A stretch of 6,254 nucleotides of DNA. Origin: Phycisphaerales bacterium. GTDB taxonomy: Bacteria > Planctomycetota > Phycisphaerae > Phycisphaerales > UBA1924. The stretch is from NCBI GenBank assembly GCA_020054055.1, contig JAGVLZ010000403.1:1-6254 (forward strand), in the 5' to 3' direction. Below the pieces are notes generated by a model that saw only the letters and a program-made list of their open reading frames with translations, did not search any database and was not told the DNA's origin. This document shows positions 1 to 5,482 of this stretch, one piece after another (positions within the stretch are counted from its first letter, which is position 1; each line of letters opens with the position of its first letter). Both the position numbers and the translations under genes were made by a program.

Positions 1-551
1 GCCAGCCGAGCGAGCACCGACCGCCGCACACGCTCGGCGTCCTTCAACTCCGCCGGACTCAACTCATCCCGCACCTGCCCCGCGATCTCCGATGCAATCT
101 CCGACGCCACCGCCGACTCCAGCATCTTCTGGTAGCACTCGAAGAGCGCTTCGGGCATCCCCGGCTGCGTCGGCGCATTCGAGGACCGCAAGACCTGCCC
201 CACCATCTTCTTGATCGCCGCCAGTTCATCCTCGATCGGCGTCTTCGCGTTCGCCGCCACGATCATCTGCGCCACCTGCTTCAGCGAAGGCTCCGCCGAC
301 GTCGGTACCGGCCGCGCGGGAGCAACCTCCTCCTTCACTTTCACAACAGGCGTCCGCGGCAGCGACGGCCGACCCCGGCTCGGAGCCTGGTCCGACGCGA
401 TGATCTCCGTGACCGTCCGCGCGCGAAACCCGAACAATCCCCCGGCCTTGTACGATCGAGTGCTCAGAATCACCGCGCGGGGACCAAGGTCCTTCTTCAC
501 CAGCGCGATCGCTTCCGCCACGGATTTTCCACGATAGGTACGGATCGTCAC
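1..551 (-). CDS. flhF: Flagellar biosynthesis protein FlhF, SRP-family GTPase (N-terminal part; 3' end off window)
   Basis: FlhF is a signal-recognition-particle-type GTPase that acts at the membrane in placing and numbering flagella. The visible 183 residues begin MTIRTYRGKS, followed by the family's N-terminal signature around residues 11-33 (ALVKKDLGPRAVILSTR). A glycine/phenylalanine stretch (AGGLFGFRARTVTEI) follows at 36-50. Residues 52-90 form a low-complexity Pro/Ala/Lys linker, and residues 91-183 are helical and charged, as expected for the N region ahead of the G domain. The GTPase motifs (P-loop and later) lie outside the window. I chose the GTG at 551 because GGAGG (561-557) sits 5 bases upstream and because the family usually starts just before this Arg-Thr-Tyr stretch. 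In-frame ATGs at 563 and 581 are alternatives with no good ribosome site. It lies downstream of flhA in the same orientation, the usual order. Family call firm, start less so. Confidence 0.9.
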   Translation of the reverse strand, partial: MTIRTYRGKSVAEAIALVKKDLGPRAVILSTRSYKAGGLFGFRARTVTEIIASDQAPSRGRPSLPRTPVVKVKEEVAPARPVPTSAEPSLKQVAQMIVAANAKTPIEDELAAIKKMVGQVLRSSNAPTQPGMPEALFECYQKMLESAVASEIASEIAGQVRDELSPAELKDAERVRRSVLARL

Positions 552-574
552 GAAGCCCTCCATGGCGCGTGCGC

Positions 575-589
575 TCGGCATCCTGCCGA
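575..589 (-). promoter_or_regulatory. Small hairpin upstream of flhF
   Basis: TCGGCA and TGCCGA form a perfect 6-base stem around a 3-base loop, 23 bases before the preferred flhF GTG start. The stem-loop contains an AGGA-like core and the most upstream in-frame ATG (581). It could occlude that upstream start and favour the downstream one. This is inferred from the sequence alone, and stems this short occur by chance in GC-rich DNA. Confidence 0.25.
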
Positions 590-696
590 AAACGATCAAC
601 CAACACAGACTACCTCATCGGACCAACTTTGCAACTCGCTCGACCCAAGAGAGGAGACATTCACCACAGAGGCGCAGAGATACAGAGGAAGACGGG

Positions 697-728
697 AAAA
701 ATGACTAGGGTCTGGGGTCTAGATTTTT
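697..728. other. A/T-ended stem-loop inside the centre of the long inverted repeat
   Basis: AAAAAT (697-702) can pair with ATTTTT (723-728). After a 2-base bulge, CTAG (705-708) pairs with CTAG (719-722) around a GGTCTGGGGT loop. The loop side holds two heptamers of the GGGTNNN type (708-714, 715-721) also found before flhA and fliR. A run of T follows the stem on either strand, so it is vaguely terminator-like in both directions, but the stem is AT-rich and weak. It sits at the tip of the larger hairpin. Confidence 0.25.
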
Positions 729-770
729 CCACTCGCCACTCACGACTCGCCTTCCGCCTTCCCACTTCCC
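729..770 (-). repeat. Degenerate heptamer array downstream of flhA
   Basis: Six consecutive 7-base units keep phase across this stretch. On the plus strand the first three are of the type CNACTCN (CCACTCG, CCACTCA, CGACTCG). The last three are NCTTCCN-like (CCTTCCG, CCTTCCC, ACTTCCC). The second half occupies the place that GGG heptamers take in the other gaps, directly inside the 40-base unit. Only the period and partial consensus support the call; individual units are diverged. Confidence 0.55.
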
Positions 771-817
771 CTGTCTTGCTCTGTATCTCTGCGCCTCTGT
801 GGTGAATGTCTTTGCCT

Positions 818-2983
818 TCAAGCAGCCGCCGCCTTCTCCGCCGGCATCGTCACCAATCCCATCGACTCCACCTCAATCCCCGGCACGATCTCGTTGTAAC
901 CCAGCACCGCCGCGTTCGGCATGTGGTGCTCCAGAATCTGTCTCACCTGCGCCCGAACCTGCGGCGAGGCGATCACCACAGGCTGATGCCCCCCCGCCAC
1001 CACCGGCTTCAGAGCCTCGATGATCCGTCGGGCCACCGAGTTCGCCACCCCCGCCGGCATCGTCAGCGACGTGCCCGCGGGCGAGCGGTCGATGTACCCG
1101 CTGATCACATCCTCGAACGCCGGGTCCAGCGTGACGCACACCAGCCGCTGCGATGCCTTCTTCCCGGCAACCCCTCCCCGCGCCGGGTCCGCGGGCACCG
1201 CGAACTGCTGACAGATCGTCCGCCGCAGCGAGTTCCGCACATACTCCGTCAAGACATCCAGGTCCTTCGTCTTCCCCGCCCAGTCGGAAAGCGTCTCCAC
1301 CACCGTCTCCAGATCGCGGATCGCCACGCGCTCCCGCAGCAGCGATTGCAGCACCTTCTGCAACTCACCCGCCGACACCGACTTCGGGATCGTCTCCTCC
1401 ACCAACTTCGGCGCACGCTGCTTCAACTGCGCCACCAGGTTGTTCACTTCCTCCCGCGTCAACAACTCGTCCGCGTGCGCCCGCGCCACCTCCGACAGGT
1501 GCGTCGTCAACACGCTCGTCGCGTCCACCACCGTGTAGTTCAGGCTCTCCGCCCGCGTTCTCAGATTCAACGGCACCCACCACGCGTTCAGCCCGAACGC
1601 CGGCTCACGAGTCGCCTCACCCTGGATCGTCCCCGTCGCGATCCCCGAATCCATCGCCAAAAGCAGCCCCGGCCGAGTCTCACCCTCCGCCACAACACTC
1701 CCACGGATCTTGATCCGGTACACATTCGGCTGCAACGTCATGTTGTCCCTGATCCGCACCGGCGGCAGCACCATCCCGATCTCCGCCGCCAACTGCCGCC
1801 GAATCGCCGAGATCCGATCGAGCAAATCGCCACCCTGCTTCGTGTCCACCAATCCGACCAAGCCATACCCGACCTCCAACTCCATCGTGTCCACCTTCAG
1901 CAGGTCTTCCACCGGCGGCACGCTCGGCCCCGCCGACGCCTGCGCCGCCGCGAACCGCTCCGCATCGACTTTCTGCTTCGTGTCCTTCTGAAGCAGGAAC
2001 GCCACCGTCCCCATGATCGCCCCCAGCAGAAACAGCGGCGGCCCCGGCAGAGGCGTGAACGCCAGCACCGTCACGAATCCCGCCGCGATGTACAGCGCCT
2101 TCGGATTCGACCCGATCTGCGCCGTCAACTCCGTCCCCAGGTCCGTCTTCGAGCCCGAACGCGTGACCACCAGCGCCGCCGCGATCGACACGATGAACGC
2201 CGGAACCTGCGCCGCCAGACCGTCGCCGATCGTCAGGATCGTGAACACCTCCGCCGACTGCGCCGCGGACCACCCCTTCACCAGCCAACCGATCACGAAC
2301 CCGCCGACCACGTTGATCACCGTCACGATCAAGCCGGCGATCGCGTCGCCGCGCACGAACTTGCTCGCACCATCCATCGCGCCGAAAAAGTCCGCCTCGC
2401 GCCCGACCTTCAGCCGCCGCTCCCGCGCCTGCTGCTCGTTGATCACCCCCGCGTTCAGGTCCGCGTCGATCGCCATCTGCTTGCCGGGCATCGCGTCGAG
2501 CGTGAACCGCGCCGCCACCTCGCTGATGCGCGTCGCACCCTTCGTGATCACCACGAACTGGATCACCACGATGATCAGGAAGATGATCACCCCCACCGCC
2601 AGCGAGCCACCCGCCACGAACGTCCCGAACGCCGAGATCACCTCGCCCGCCACGCCCTTCGCCTGCTCCGGGCTGGAGGCATCCGCCGTCAGAATCAACC
2701 GAGTCGACGCAACATTCAGCACCAGCCGCAGCAAGGTCGTGCCCAGGAGCAGCGACGGGAACACGCTGAACTCCAGCGGCTCCTCCGTGTACATCGTCGT
2801 CATCAGGATCACGATCGACAGCGCGATGTTGAACGCCAGCAGCACATCCAGGATCATCGGCGGCAGCGGCACAACGATCACCACCACCAGCATCGCGAAC
2901 GCCAGCGGCACAAACATCCCGCGATGCTTCACCAGCATCAGCGCCCACGTCGGCAGAGGTTTGGATGGTGTGAATGTGGCCAT
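818..2983 (-). CDS. flhA: Flagellar export apparatus protein FlhA
   Basis: FlhA is the large membrane subunit of the flagellar type III export gate. Its membrane half takes part in proton-driven export, and its cytoplasmic half docks chaperone-substrate complexes. The 721-residue protein is slightly longer than the usual ~690-700. Residues ~25-335 hold about eight hydrophobic segments. The family's most conserved block lies at ~146-179 (VITKGATRISEVAARF, then LDAMPGKQMAIDADLNAG), followed by FFGAMDGASKFVRGDAIAG at 199-217. Asp204 there probably matches the Asp known to be essential in Salmonella FlhA. Residues ~340-360 are an Ala/Pro-rich linker, and the cytoplasmic domain follows to the end, with PNVYRIKIRG (419-428) and LGYNEIVPGIEVES (694-707) typical. 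The ATG at 2983 has no Shine-Dalgarno; heptamer repeats end 2 bases before it. Met16 is a possible later start. The tail ends in four alanines. Identification is certain, the exact start moderately so. Confidence 0.97.
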   Translation of the reverse strand: MATFTPSKPLPTWALMLVKHRGMFVPLAFAMLVVVIVVPLPPMILDVLLAFNIALSIVILMTTMYTEEPLEFSVFPSLLLGTTLLRLVLNVASTRLILTADASSPEQAKGVAGEVISAFGTFVAGGSLAVGVIIFLIIVVIQFVVITKGATRISEVAARFTLDAMPGKQMAIDADLNAGVINEQQARERRLKVGREADFFGAMDGASKFVRGDAIAGLIVTVINVVGGFVIGWLVKGWSAAQSAEVFTILTIGDGLAAQVPAFIVSIAAALVVTRSGSKTDLGTELTAQIGSNPKALYIAAGFVTVLAFTPLPGPPLFLLGAIMGTVAFLLQKDTKQKVDAERFAAAQASAGPSVPPVEDLLKVDTMELEVGYGLVGLVDTKQGGDLLDRISAIRRQLAAEIGMVLPPVRIRDNMTLQPNVYRIKIRGSVVAEGETRPGLLLAMDSGIATGTIQGEATREPAFGLNAWWVPLNLRTRAESLNYTVVDATSVLTTHLSEVARAHADELLTREEVNNLVAQLKQRAPKLVEETIPKSVSAGELQKVLQSLLRERVAIRDLETVVETLSDWAGKTKDLDVLTEYVRNSLRRTICQQFAVPADPARGGVAGKKASQRLVCVTLDPAFEDVISGYIDRSPAGTSLTMPAGVANSVARRIIEALKPVVAGGHQPVVIASPQVRAQVRQILEHHMPNAAVLGYNEIVPGIEVESMGLVTMPAEKAAAA

Positions 2984-2985
2984 TG

Positions 2986-3027
2986 GGGTTCAGGGTGCGG
3001 GGTGCAGGGTCTAGGGTCTAGGGTCTT
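2986..3027 (-). repeat. Six-unit heptamer array abutting the flhA start
   Basis: On the plus strand there are six unbroken GGGTNNN units: GGGTTCA (2986), GGGTGCG (2993), GGGTGCA (3000), GGGTCTA (3007 and 3014) and GGGTCTT (3021). On the coding strand they read as NNNACCC and stop 2 bases before the flhA ATG, where a ribosome-binding site would normally lie. Six GGG runs with 4-base spacers meet the usual G-quadruplex pattern on the template strand. The unit consensus (coding TAGACCC) recurs before fliR and, altered, before fliQ. Confidence 0.9.
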
Positions 3028-3031
3028 CGTT

Positions 3032-3066
3032 TTCCCGATTCCCTACCCCCTATTCCCGACTCCCTT
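3032..3066 (-). repeat. GGG-type heptamer array in the flhB-flhA gap
   Basis: Five 7-base units on the plus strand: TTCCCGA (3032), TTCCCTA (3039), CCCCCTA (3046), TTCCCGA (3053) and CTCCCTT (3060). On the coding strand this gives five GGG runs spaced by 4 bases, so the transcript ahead of flhA itself has a G-quadruplex-type motif. The neighbouring CCC heptamers (2986-3027) offer short TAGGG:CCCTA pairings in many registers, a possible competing fold. The same unit types occur at 5450-5477. Confidence 0.9.
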
Positions 3067-3074
3067 CTTCTTGC

Positions 3075-3114
3075 CTTCCTCCGTGCTCTCCGTCTCTCCG
3101 CGGTGAATGTCTTT
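3075..3114 (-). repeat. 40-base intergenic unit after flhB
   Basis: On the coding strand it begins AAAGACATTCACCGCGGAG and continues with GACGGAGA and CACGGAGG before GAAG. It is a diverged relative of the arms of the inverted repeat at 655-811, sharing the GACATTCACC core and CRGAG octamers. Like the copies after fliQ and fliP it is near the upstream gene's stop codon and in the same orientation as the genes. Confidence 0.8.
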
Positions 3115-3147
3115 CCCTATTCCCTAGTGCCCAACGCCTACTGCCTG
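3113..3147 (-). repeat. Heptamer array running into the 3' end of flhB
   Basis: Five in-phase 7-base units on the plus strand: TTCCCTA (3113 and 3120), GTGCCCA (3127), ACGCCTA (3134) and CTGCCTG (3141). The unit at 3120 provides the flhB TAG stop (3126-3124), and the units at 3127-3147 encode the last seven residues (QAVGVGH). The period is clear, but the inner units are diverged from the TAGGGAA consensus. Confidence 0.7.
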
Positions 3148-4206
3148 TCTCTCCAGCCGATACACATACGCCAGCACCTCCGCCACCGCCTCGTAGTGCG
3201 CCGGATGGATCTCCTTCCCCACCGCCACCTCGTTGTAAAGCGCCCGCGCCAGCGGCGGCCTCTCCACAATCGGCACCCCCGCACCCGCCGCCAGATACCT
3301 CATCTTCAGCGCCAGAAAATCCGCCCCCTTCGCCACCACCTTCGGCGCCCGCCCTCCCGACTCCGCGTCGTACTTCAACGCCACCGCGTAGTGCGTCGGG
3401 TTCGTCACCACCACGTCGGCCGTCGGCACACTCGATCCGAGCCGCTGCATCGCGATCTGCCGCGCCATCCGCATCCGCCGCGCCTTCATCTCCAGGTCGC
3501 CCTCGTTGCTCCGACGCTCTTCCTTCACCTCGTGCTTGGTCATCTTCAGGTCGGCCCGGTGCTGCCAGCGCTGGTAGTAGAAGTCCACCAACCCGAGCAC
3601 GATCAGCACCGCGAGCACCCACAGCGCCAGTTCTCGCACCAGGATCGCGGCGTGCGCGATCCCGGAATACAGGTCCAGATTCGCCAGCGCCAGCACCTCG
3701 CGATGCTGCCCCCGCACCACGAACACCACCACCGCCGCGACGAGCGCGAACTTCATCAGGTCCAGCCCGCCCTTCACCGCCGCCTTCTTCCCAAACAGAT
3801 TCTTGAAGCCCGTCAGCACGTTCAACTTGCTCCACTTCGGCTCCAACGCCTGCGGCGAGATGTGCCACCCCACCTGCACCAACGCCCCCATCAGCGCCGC
3901 CACCGCCAGAATGACCATCACCGGCCCCGCCACGCGCGCCGCCTCGAAAAACGAAAGCGTCAACTCCGGCACGAGCGCCGCCGCCGAATACCCGCGCCCG
4001 AGCGACGCATCCGAGAGCGAGAACCGCAGCAGATTCCCCATCCCGCCGAACGCAAACTCCGCGAAGACAAGGCACGCGAACACCACCGAAGTCAGAATCA
4101 CCGCCGCCGAAAGGTCCGCGCTGCGCGCAACCTGACCCTTCTCACGCGCCTCGTCCAACCGGCGCTCCGTCGGCTGCTCCGTCCGCTCTCCAAGATCCTC
4201 AGCCAT
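3124..4206 (-). CDS. flhB: Flagellar export apparatus protein FlhB, substrate-specificity switch
   Basis: FlhB sits on the FliPQR gate and changes export from rod/hook subunits to filament subunits after cutting itself between Asn and Pro. The 360-residue protein starts MAEDLGERTEQPTERRLDEAREKGQ, the standard opening. Four hydrophobic segments lie at roughly 34-54, 92-115, 145-165 and 187-209. A charged linker follows (KMTKHEVKEERR, 221-232). The autocleavage motif NPTH is intact at 269-272 in VVVTNPTHYAVAL, with cleavage expected after Asn269. The C domain continues through VAKGADFLALKMR and ends in the usual EVLAYVYRL at 343-351. The final ERQAVGVGH is not a family feature; most of it comes from heptamer repeat sequence. 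The ATG at 4206 has GGAAGAGG 10 bases upstream. Spacing to fliR is 65 bases, compatible with one operon. Confidence 0.97.
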   Translation of the reverse strand: MAEDLGERTEQPTERRLDEAREKGQVARSADLSAAVILTSVVFACLVFAEFAFGGMGNLLRFSLSDASLGRGYSAAALVPELTLSFFEAARVAGPVMVILAVAALMGALVQVGWHISPQALEPKWSKLNVLTGFKNLFGKKAAVKGGLDLMKFALVAAVVVFVVRGQHREVLALANLDLYSGIAHAAILVRELALWVLAVLIVLGLVDFYYQRWQHRADLKMTKHEVKEERRSNEGDLEMKARRMRMARQIAMQRLGSSVPTADVVVTNPTHYAVALKYDAESGGRAPKVVAKGADFLALKMRYLAAGAGVPIVERPPLARALYNEVAVGKEIHPAHYEAVAEVLAYVYRLERQAVGVGH

Positions 4207-4216
4207 TGTTCAAGAA

Positions 4217-4224
4217 CCTCTTCC
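4217..4224 (-). promoter_or_regulatory. Shine-Dalgarno-like site of flhB
   Basis: GGAAGAGG ends 10 bases before the flhB ATG. The spacing is a little long but the purine run is the only candidate in the 65-base gap. It supports the MAEDLGERTEQ start, which also fits the family. Confidence 0.5.
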
Positions 4225-4234
4225 AATCCGAACG

Positions 4235-4248
4235 CTCAAATCGCAAAT
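4235..4248 (-). repeat. Two heptamer-like units in the fliR-flhB gap
   Basis: CTCAAAT (4235) and CGCAAAT (4242) form a 7-base tandem pair on the plus strand. This is the only repeat trace in the one gap that lacks the 40-base unit and the GGG/CCC heptamers. Two units can arise by chance, so this is a weak call. Confidence 0.3.
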
Positions 4249-4271
4249 CAAAGTCTCACCGGCTCATCCGC

Positions 4272-5063
4272 TCACCCCCCGCCCCCCGCCCACTCCCGCA
4301 CCAGCGCCAGGTCCGCTCCGATCTCGCTCATCAGCACCTCGAGCGTGATCACCATCGACGACACCACCATGAACAGACCGAGCAGAATCCGGATCGGAAA
4401 CCCGATGTTCATGATGTTCAGGCTCGGCACCGTCTTCATGATGAAACCCACCGCCACCGACTCCAGCATCAGGATCAGCAGCACCGGCAGCGCCAACCGC
4501 AACGCCAGCGCAAACCCGGACGACGTGATCCCGATCAGCAACTCCAACGGCGTGTCCCCCGCGCCCAATCCACCGAAAGGGATGCTCTCAAAGGTCGAGA
4601 GCAATGCGCCGAACACCGCCTCTAAACCGCCCCCGACCAGGTACGACGCGAGCGCCACGAAGAAAAGCACCTGACCGAGCGTGTCACCCTCGAAGTCGAC
4701 CGCCGGGTTGTAGACCGACGCGAGCCCGAGCCCCATCTGCTGCCCCATGATGACGCCCGACAACTGCGCGGTAAAAAGCGGGATCGACGCGAGGACCCCG
4801 ATCGACAACCCGATCAGCAACTCGCTCGCCATCAGCGGCACAAGATCAAACAGCCCAAGGCTCGTCGGCACCTTCCCCGCCCCCGGAAACGCGGCAATCG
4901 ACGGGTACACCGCCGCGGCGAACCCAACCGCCATCAGCGCCCGCACCTGCCTGGGCAACGTCGGACTCGAAAGCAGCGGCGCAAAGATGAAGACCCCCGT
5001 CAAACGAGATAGCACCAGCACAAAGCCGGGGAGATGTTCGATGATGGATGCGCCGGGAATCAT
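4272..5063 (-). CDS. fliR: Flagellar export gate protein FliR
   Basis: FliR completes the FliP-FliQ-FliR gate in the membrane as the single subunit closing the helical ring. The protein has 263 residues, the normal size, and is almost wholly hydrophobic. Family marks visible are the opening LSRLTGVFIFAPLLSS (18-33), ELLIGLSIG (81-89), GQQMGLGLASVYNPAVD (107-123) and VPSLNIMNIGFPIRILLGL (212-230). It ends VREWAGGGG, the glycines encoded by a G-run. The ATG at 5063 is preceded after one base by heptamer repeats reading TAAACCC, with no Shine-Dalgarno; no better start is visible and the N-terminus fits the family. It is separate from flhB, not fused as in some bacteria. Confidence 0.96.
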   Translation of the reverse strand: MIPGASIIEHLPGFVLVLSRLTGVFIFAPLLSSPTLPRQVRALMAVGFAAAVYPSIAAFPGAGKVPTSLGLFDLVPLMASELLIGLSIGVLASIPLFTAQLSGVIMGQQMGLGLASVYNPAVDFEGDTLGQVLFFVALASYLVGGGLEAVFGALLSTFESIPFGGLGAGDTPLELLIGITSSGFALALRLALPVLLILMLESVAVGFIMKTVPSLNIMNIGFPIRILLGLFMVVSSMVITLEVLMSEIGADLALVREWAGGGG

Positions 5064-5064
5064 G

Positions 5065-5092
5065 GGGTTTAGGGTTTAGGGTCTGGGGTCTC
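5065..5092 (-). repeat. Four-unit heptamer array abutting the fliR start, telomere-like
   Basis: Plus-strand units are GGGTTTA (5065 and 5072), GGGTCTG (5079) and GGGTCTC (5086). The first two match the plant-type telomere repeat TTTAGGG, which I take as coincidence of a GGGTNNN consensus. The coding strand reads TAAACCC up to 1 base before the fliR ATG. Four GGG runs with 4-base spacers fit a G-quadruplex pattern on the template strand. Further towards fliQ, diverged 7-base units continue (about 5093-5113). Confidence 0.88.
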
Positions 5093-5114
5093 CGCCTCGA
5101 ACCCAGTCCCGTGT

Positions 5115-5154
5115 CTTCCTCCGTGCGACTCTGTGCCCTCAGTGGTCAATGCTT
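5115..5154 (-). repeat. 40-base intergenic unit after fliQ
   Basis: On the coding strand it starts AAGCATTGACCACTGAGG one base after the fliQ stop and continues through GCACAGAG and GCACGGAGG to AAG. It aligns with the inverted-repeat arms at 655-811 and with the unit at 3075-3114, with several substitutions. Orientation and position relative to the upstream stop are the same. Confidence 0.78.
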
Positions 5155-5155
5155 C

Positions 5156-5413
5156 TTAATGCAGCCTGAACATCTCCACCGCGAACTCCGCCAGCCGATT
5201 CACGATCCAAGGCAGCATCGCCGCCGTCACCGCCGTCATCACGAAGATCTTGGGCACCAGCGCCAGCGTCTGCTCCTGGATCGACGTCACGCTCTGAAAA
5301 ATACTGATCACCAGACCGATCACCACCCCGGAGGCGAGAATCGGGAAAGCGATCTTCATCATCACGATGAGCGCCTGCTTCACAAGGTCCAATGTCGCAT
5401 CATCGAGTGGCAT
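5156..5413 (-). CDS. fliQ: Flagellar export gate protein FliQ
   Basis: FliQ is the small two-helix subunit that wraps around FliP in the export gate. The 85 residues match the usual ~86-90. Two hydrophobic helices lie at about 14-38 and 53-76, separated by the conserved loop ISIFQSVTSIQEQTLALVPK (36-55), which is diagnostic. The stop is TAA. The ATG at 5413 has AGGA (5424-5421) seven bases upstream, and that core lies inside a heptamer repeat. It is flanked on both sides by repeat-filled gaps of 92 and 111 bases and is in the expected fliP-fliQ-fliR order. Confidence 0.96.
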   Translation of the reverse strand: MPLDDATLDLVKQALIVMMKIAFPILASGVVIGLVISIFQSVTSIQEQTLALVPKIFVMTAVTAAMLPWIVNRLAEFAVEMFRLH

Positions 5414-5417
5414 GGAA

Positions 5418-5445
5418 GAGTCCTGAGTCCTGAGTCTTGCGTCTT
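5418..5445 (-). repeat. Heptamer array before fliQ that supplies its ribosome-binding core
   Basis: Plus-strand units are GAGTCCT (5418 and 5425), GAGTCTT (5432) and GCGTCTT (5439). On the coding strand the two nearest the gene read AGGACTC. The array ends 4 bases before the ATG, and the AGGA of the last unit has a 7-base spacing, suitable for initiation. These units are a CTC-ending variant of the CCC-ending units before flhA and fliR. Confidence 0.85.
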
Positions 5446-5449
5446 GGTT

Positions 5450-5477
5450 TTCCCGATTCCCTATTCCCGACTCCCTA
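5450..5477 (-). repeat. GGG-type heptamer array in the fliP-fliQ gap
   Basis: Four plus-strand units: TTCCCGA (5450), TTCCCTA (5457), TTCCCGA (5464) and CTCCCTA (5471). The coding strand therefore has four GGG runs with 4-base spacers, a minimal G-quadruplex motif in the transcript. The units are nearly identical to those at 3032-3066, which carry one additional unit. GAGTC in the last unit can pair with GACTC in the array next to the fliQ start. Confidence 0.9.
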
Positions 5478-5482
5478 CTTCA

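Larger units (their letters stand above)
655..811. repeat. Long inverted repeat, 42-base arms, between flhA and flhF
   Basis: Arms at 655-696 and 770-811 are reverse complements over 42 bases with two mismatches (688/778 and 694/772). The outer 33 bases pair without a break. The centre (697-769) is 73 bases. Each arm holds the unit AGACATTCACC followed by three octamers, CACAGAGG (665-672), CGCAGAGA (673-680) and TACAGAGG (681-688). The right arm, next to the flhA stop (818), has the same orientation as the units that follow fliP, fliQ and flhB. The left arm is the extra, inverted copy on the flhF side. As RNA this would be a very long hairpin in the flhA-flhF spacer and could act as a processing, stability or termination element. 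As DNA it resembles the ends of a small non-coding mobile element, but I see no flanking target duplication. The rest of the flhF-flhA gap (590-654) shows nothing I can name. Confidence 0.9.

Noticed and set aside
226..606. 126-residue minus-strand frame overlapping flhF
   Set aside because: It is in another frame from the motif-bearing FlhF reading and shows no domain. The FlhF signature lies in the frame that runs off the window.
631..648. Possible sigma-54 promoter (TTGGG ... GTTGC) upstream of flhF
   Set aside because: The GG-to-GC spacing is 11 or 12 bases rather than the required 10, and the bases around it fit the consensus poorly.
1680..2948. 422-residue minus-strand frame inside flhA
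   Set aside because: It is a Gly/Ala/Arg/Asp-rich frame-shifted shadow of flhA with no family motifs.
2986..3066. CRISPR-like array
   Set aside because: The repeats are 7 bases in direct tandem without spacers, and no cas-like genes are present.
806..3106. 766-residue plus-strand open frame opposite flhA
   Set aside because: It is extremely rich in Arg, His, Pro and Gln, has no recognisable domain, and exists because high-GC codon use in flhA avoids stops in the antisense frame.
3050..4075. 341-residue minus-strand frame inside flhB
   Set aside because: Out-of-frame shadow of flhB; low-complexity Gly/Ala/Arg composition.
3103..4674. 523-residue plus-strand open frame opposite flhB and part of fliR
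   Set aside because: Same Arg/His-rich antisense composition. It begins in repeat sequence and crosses two well-supported genes.
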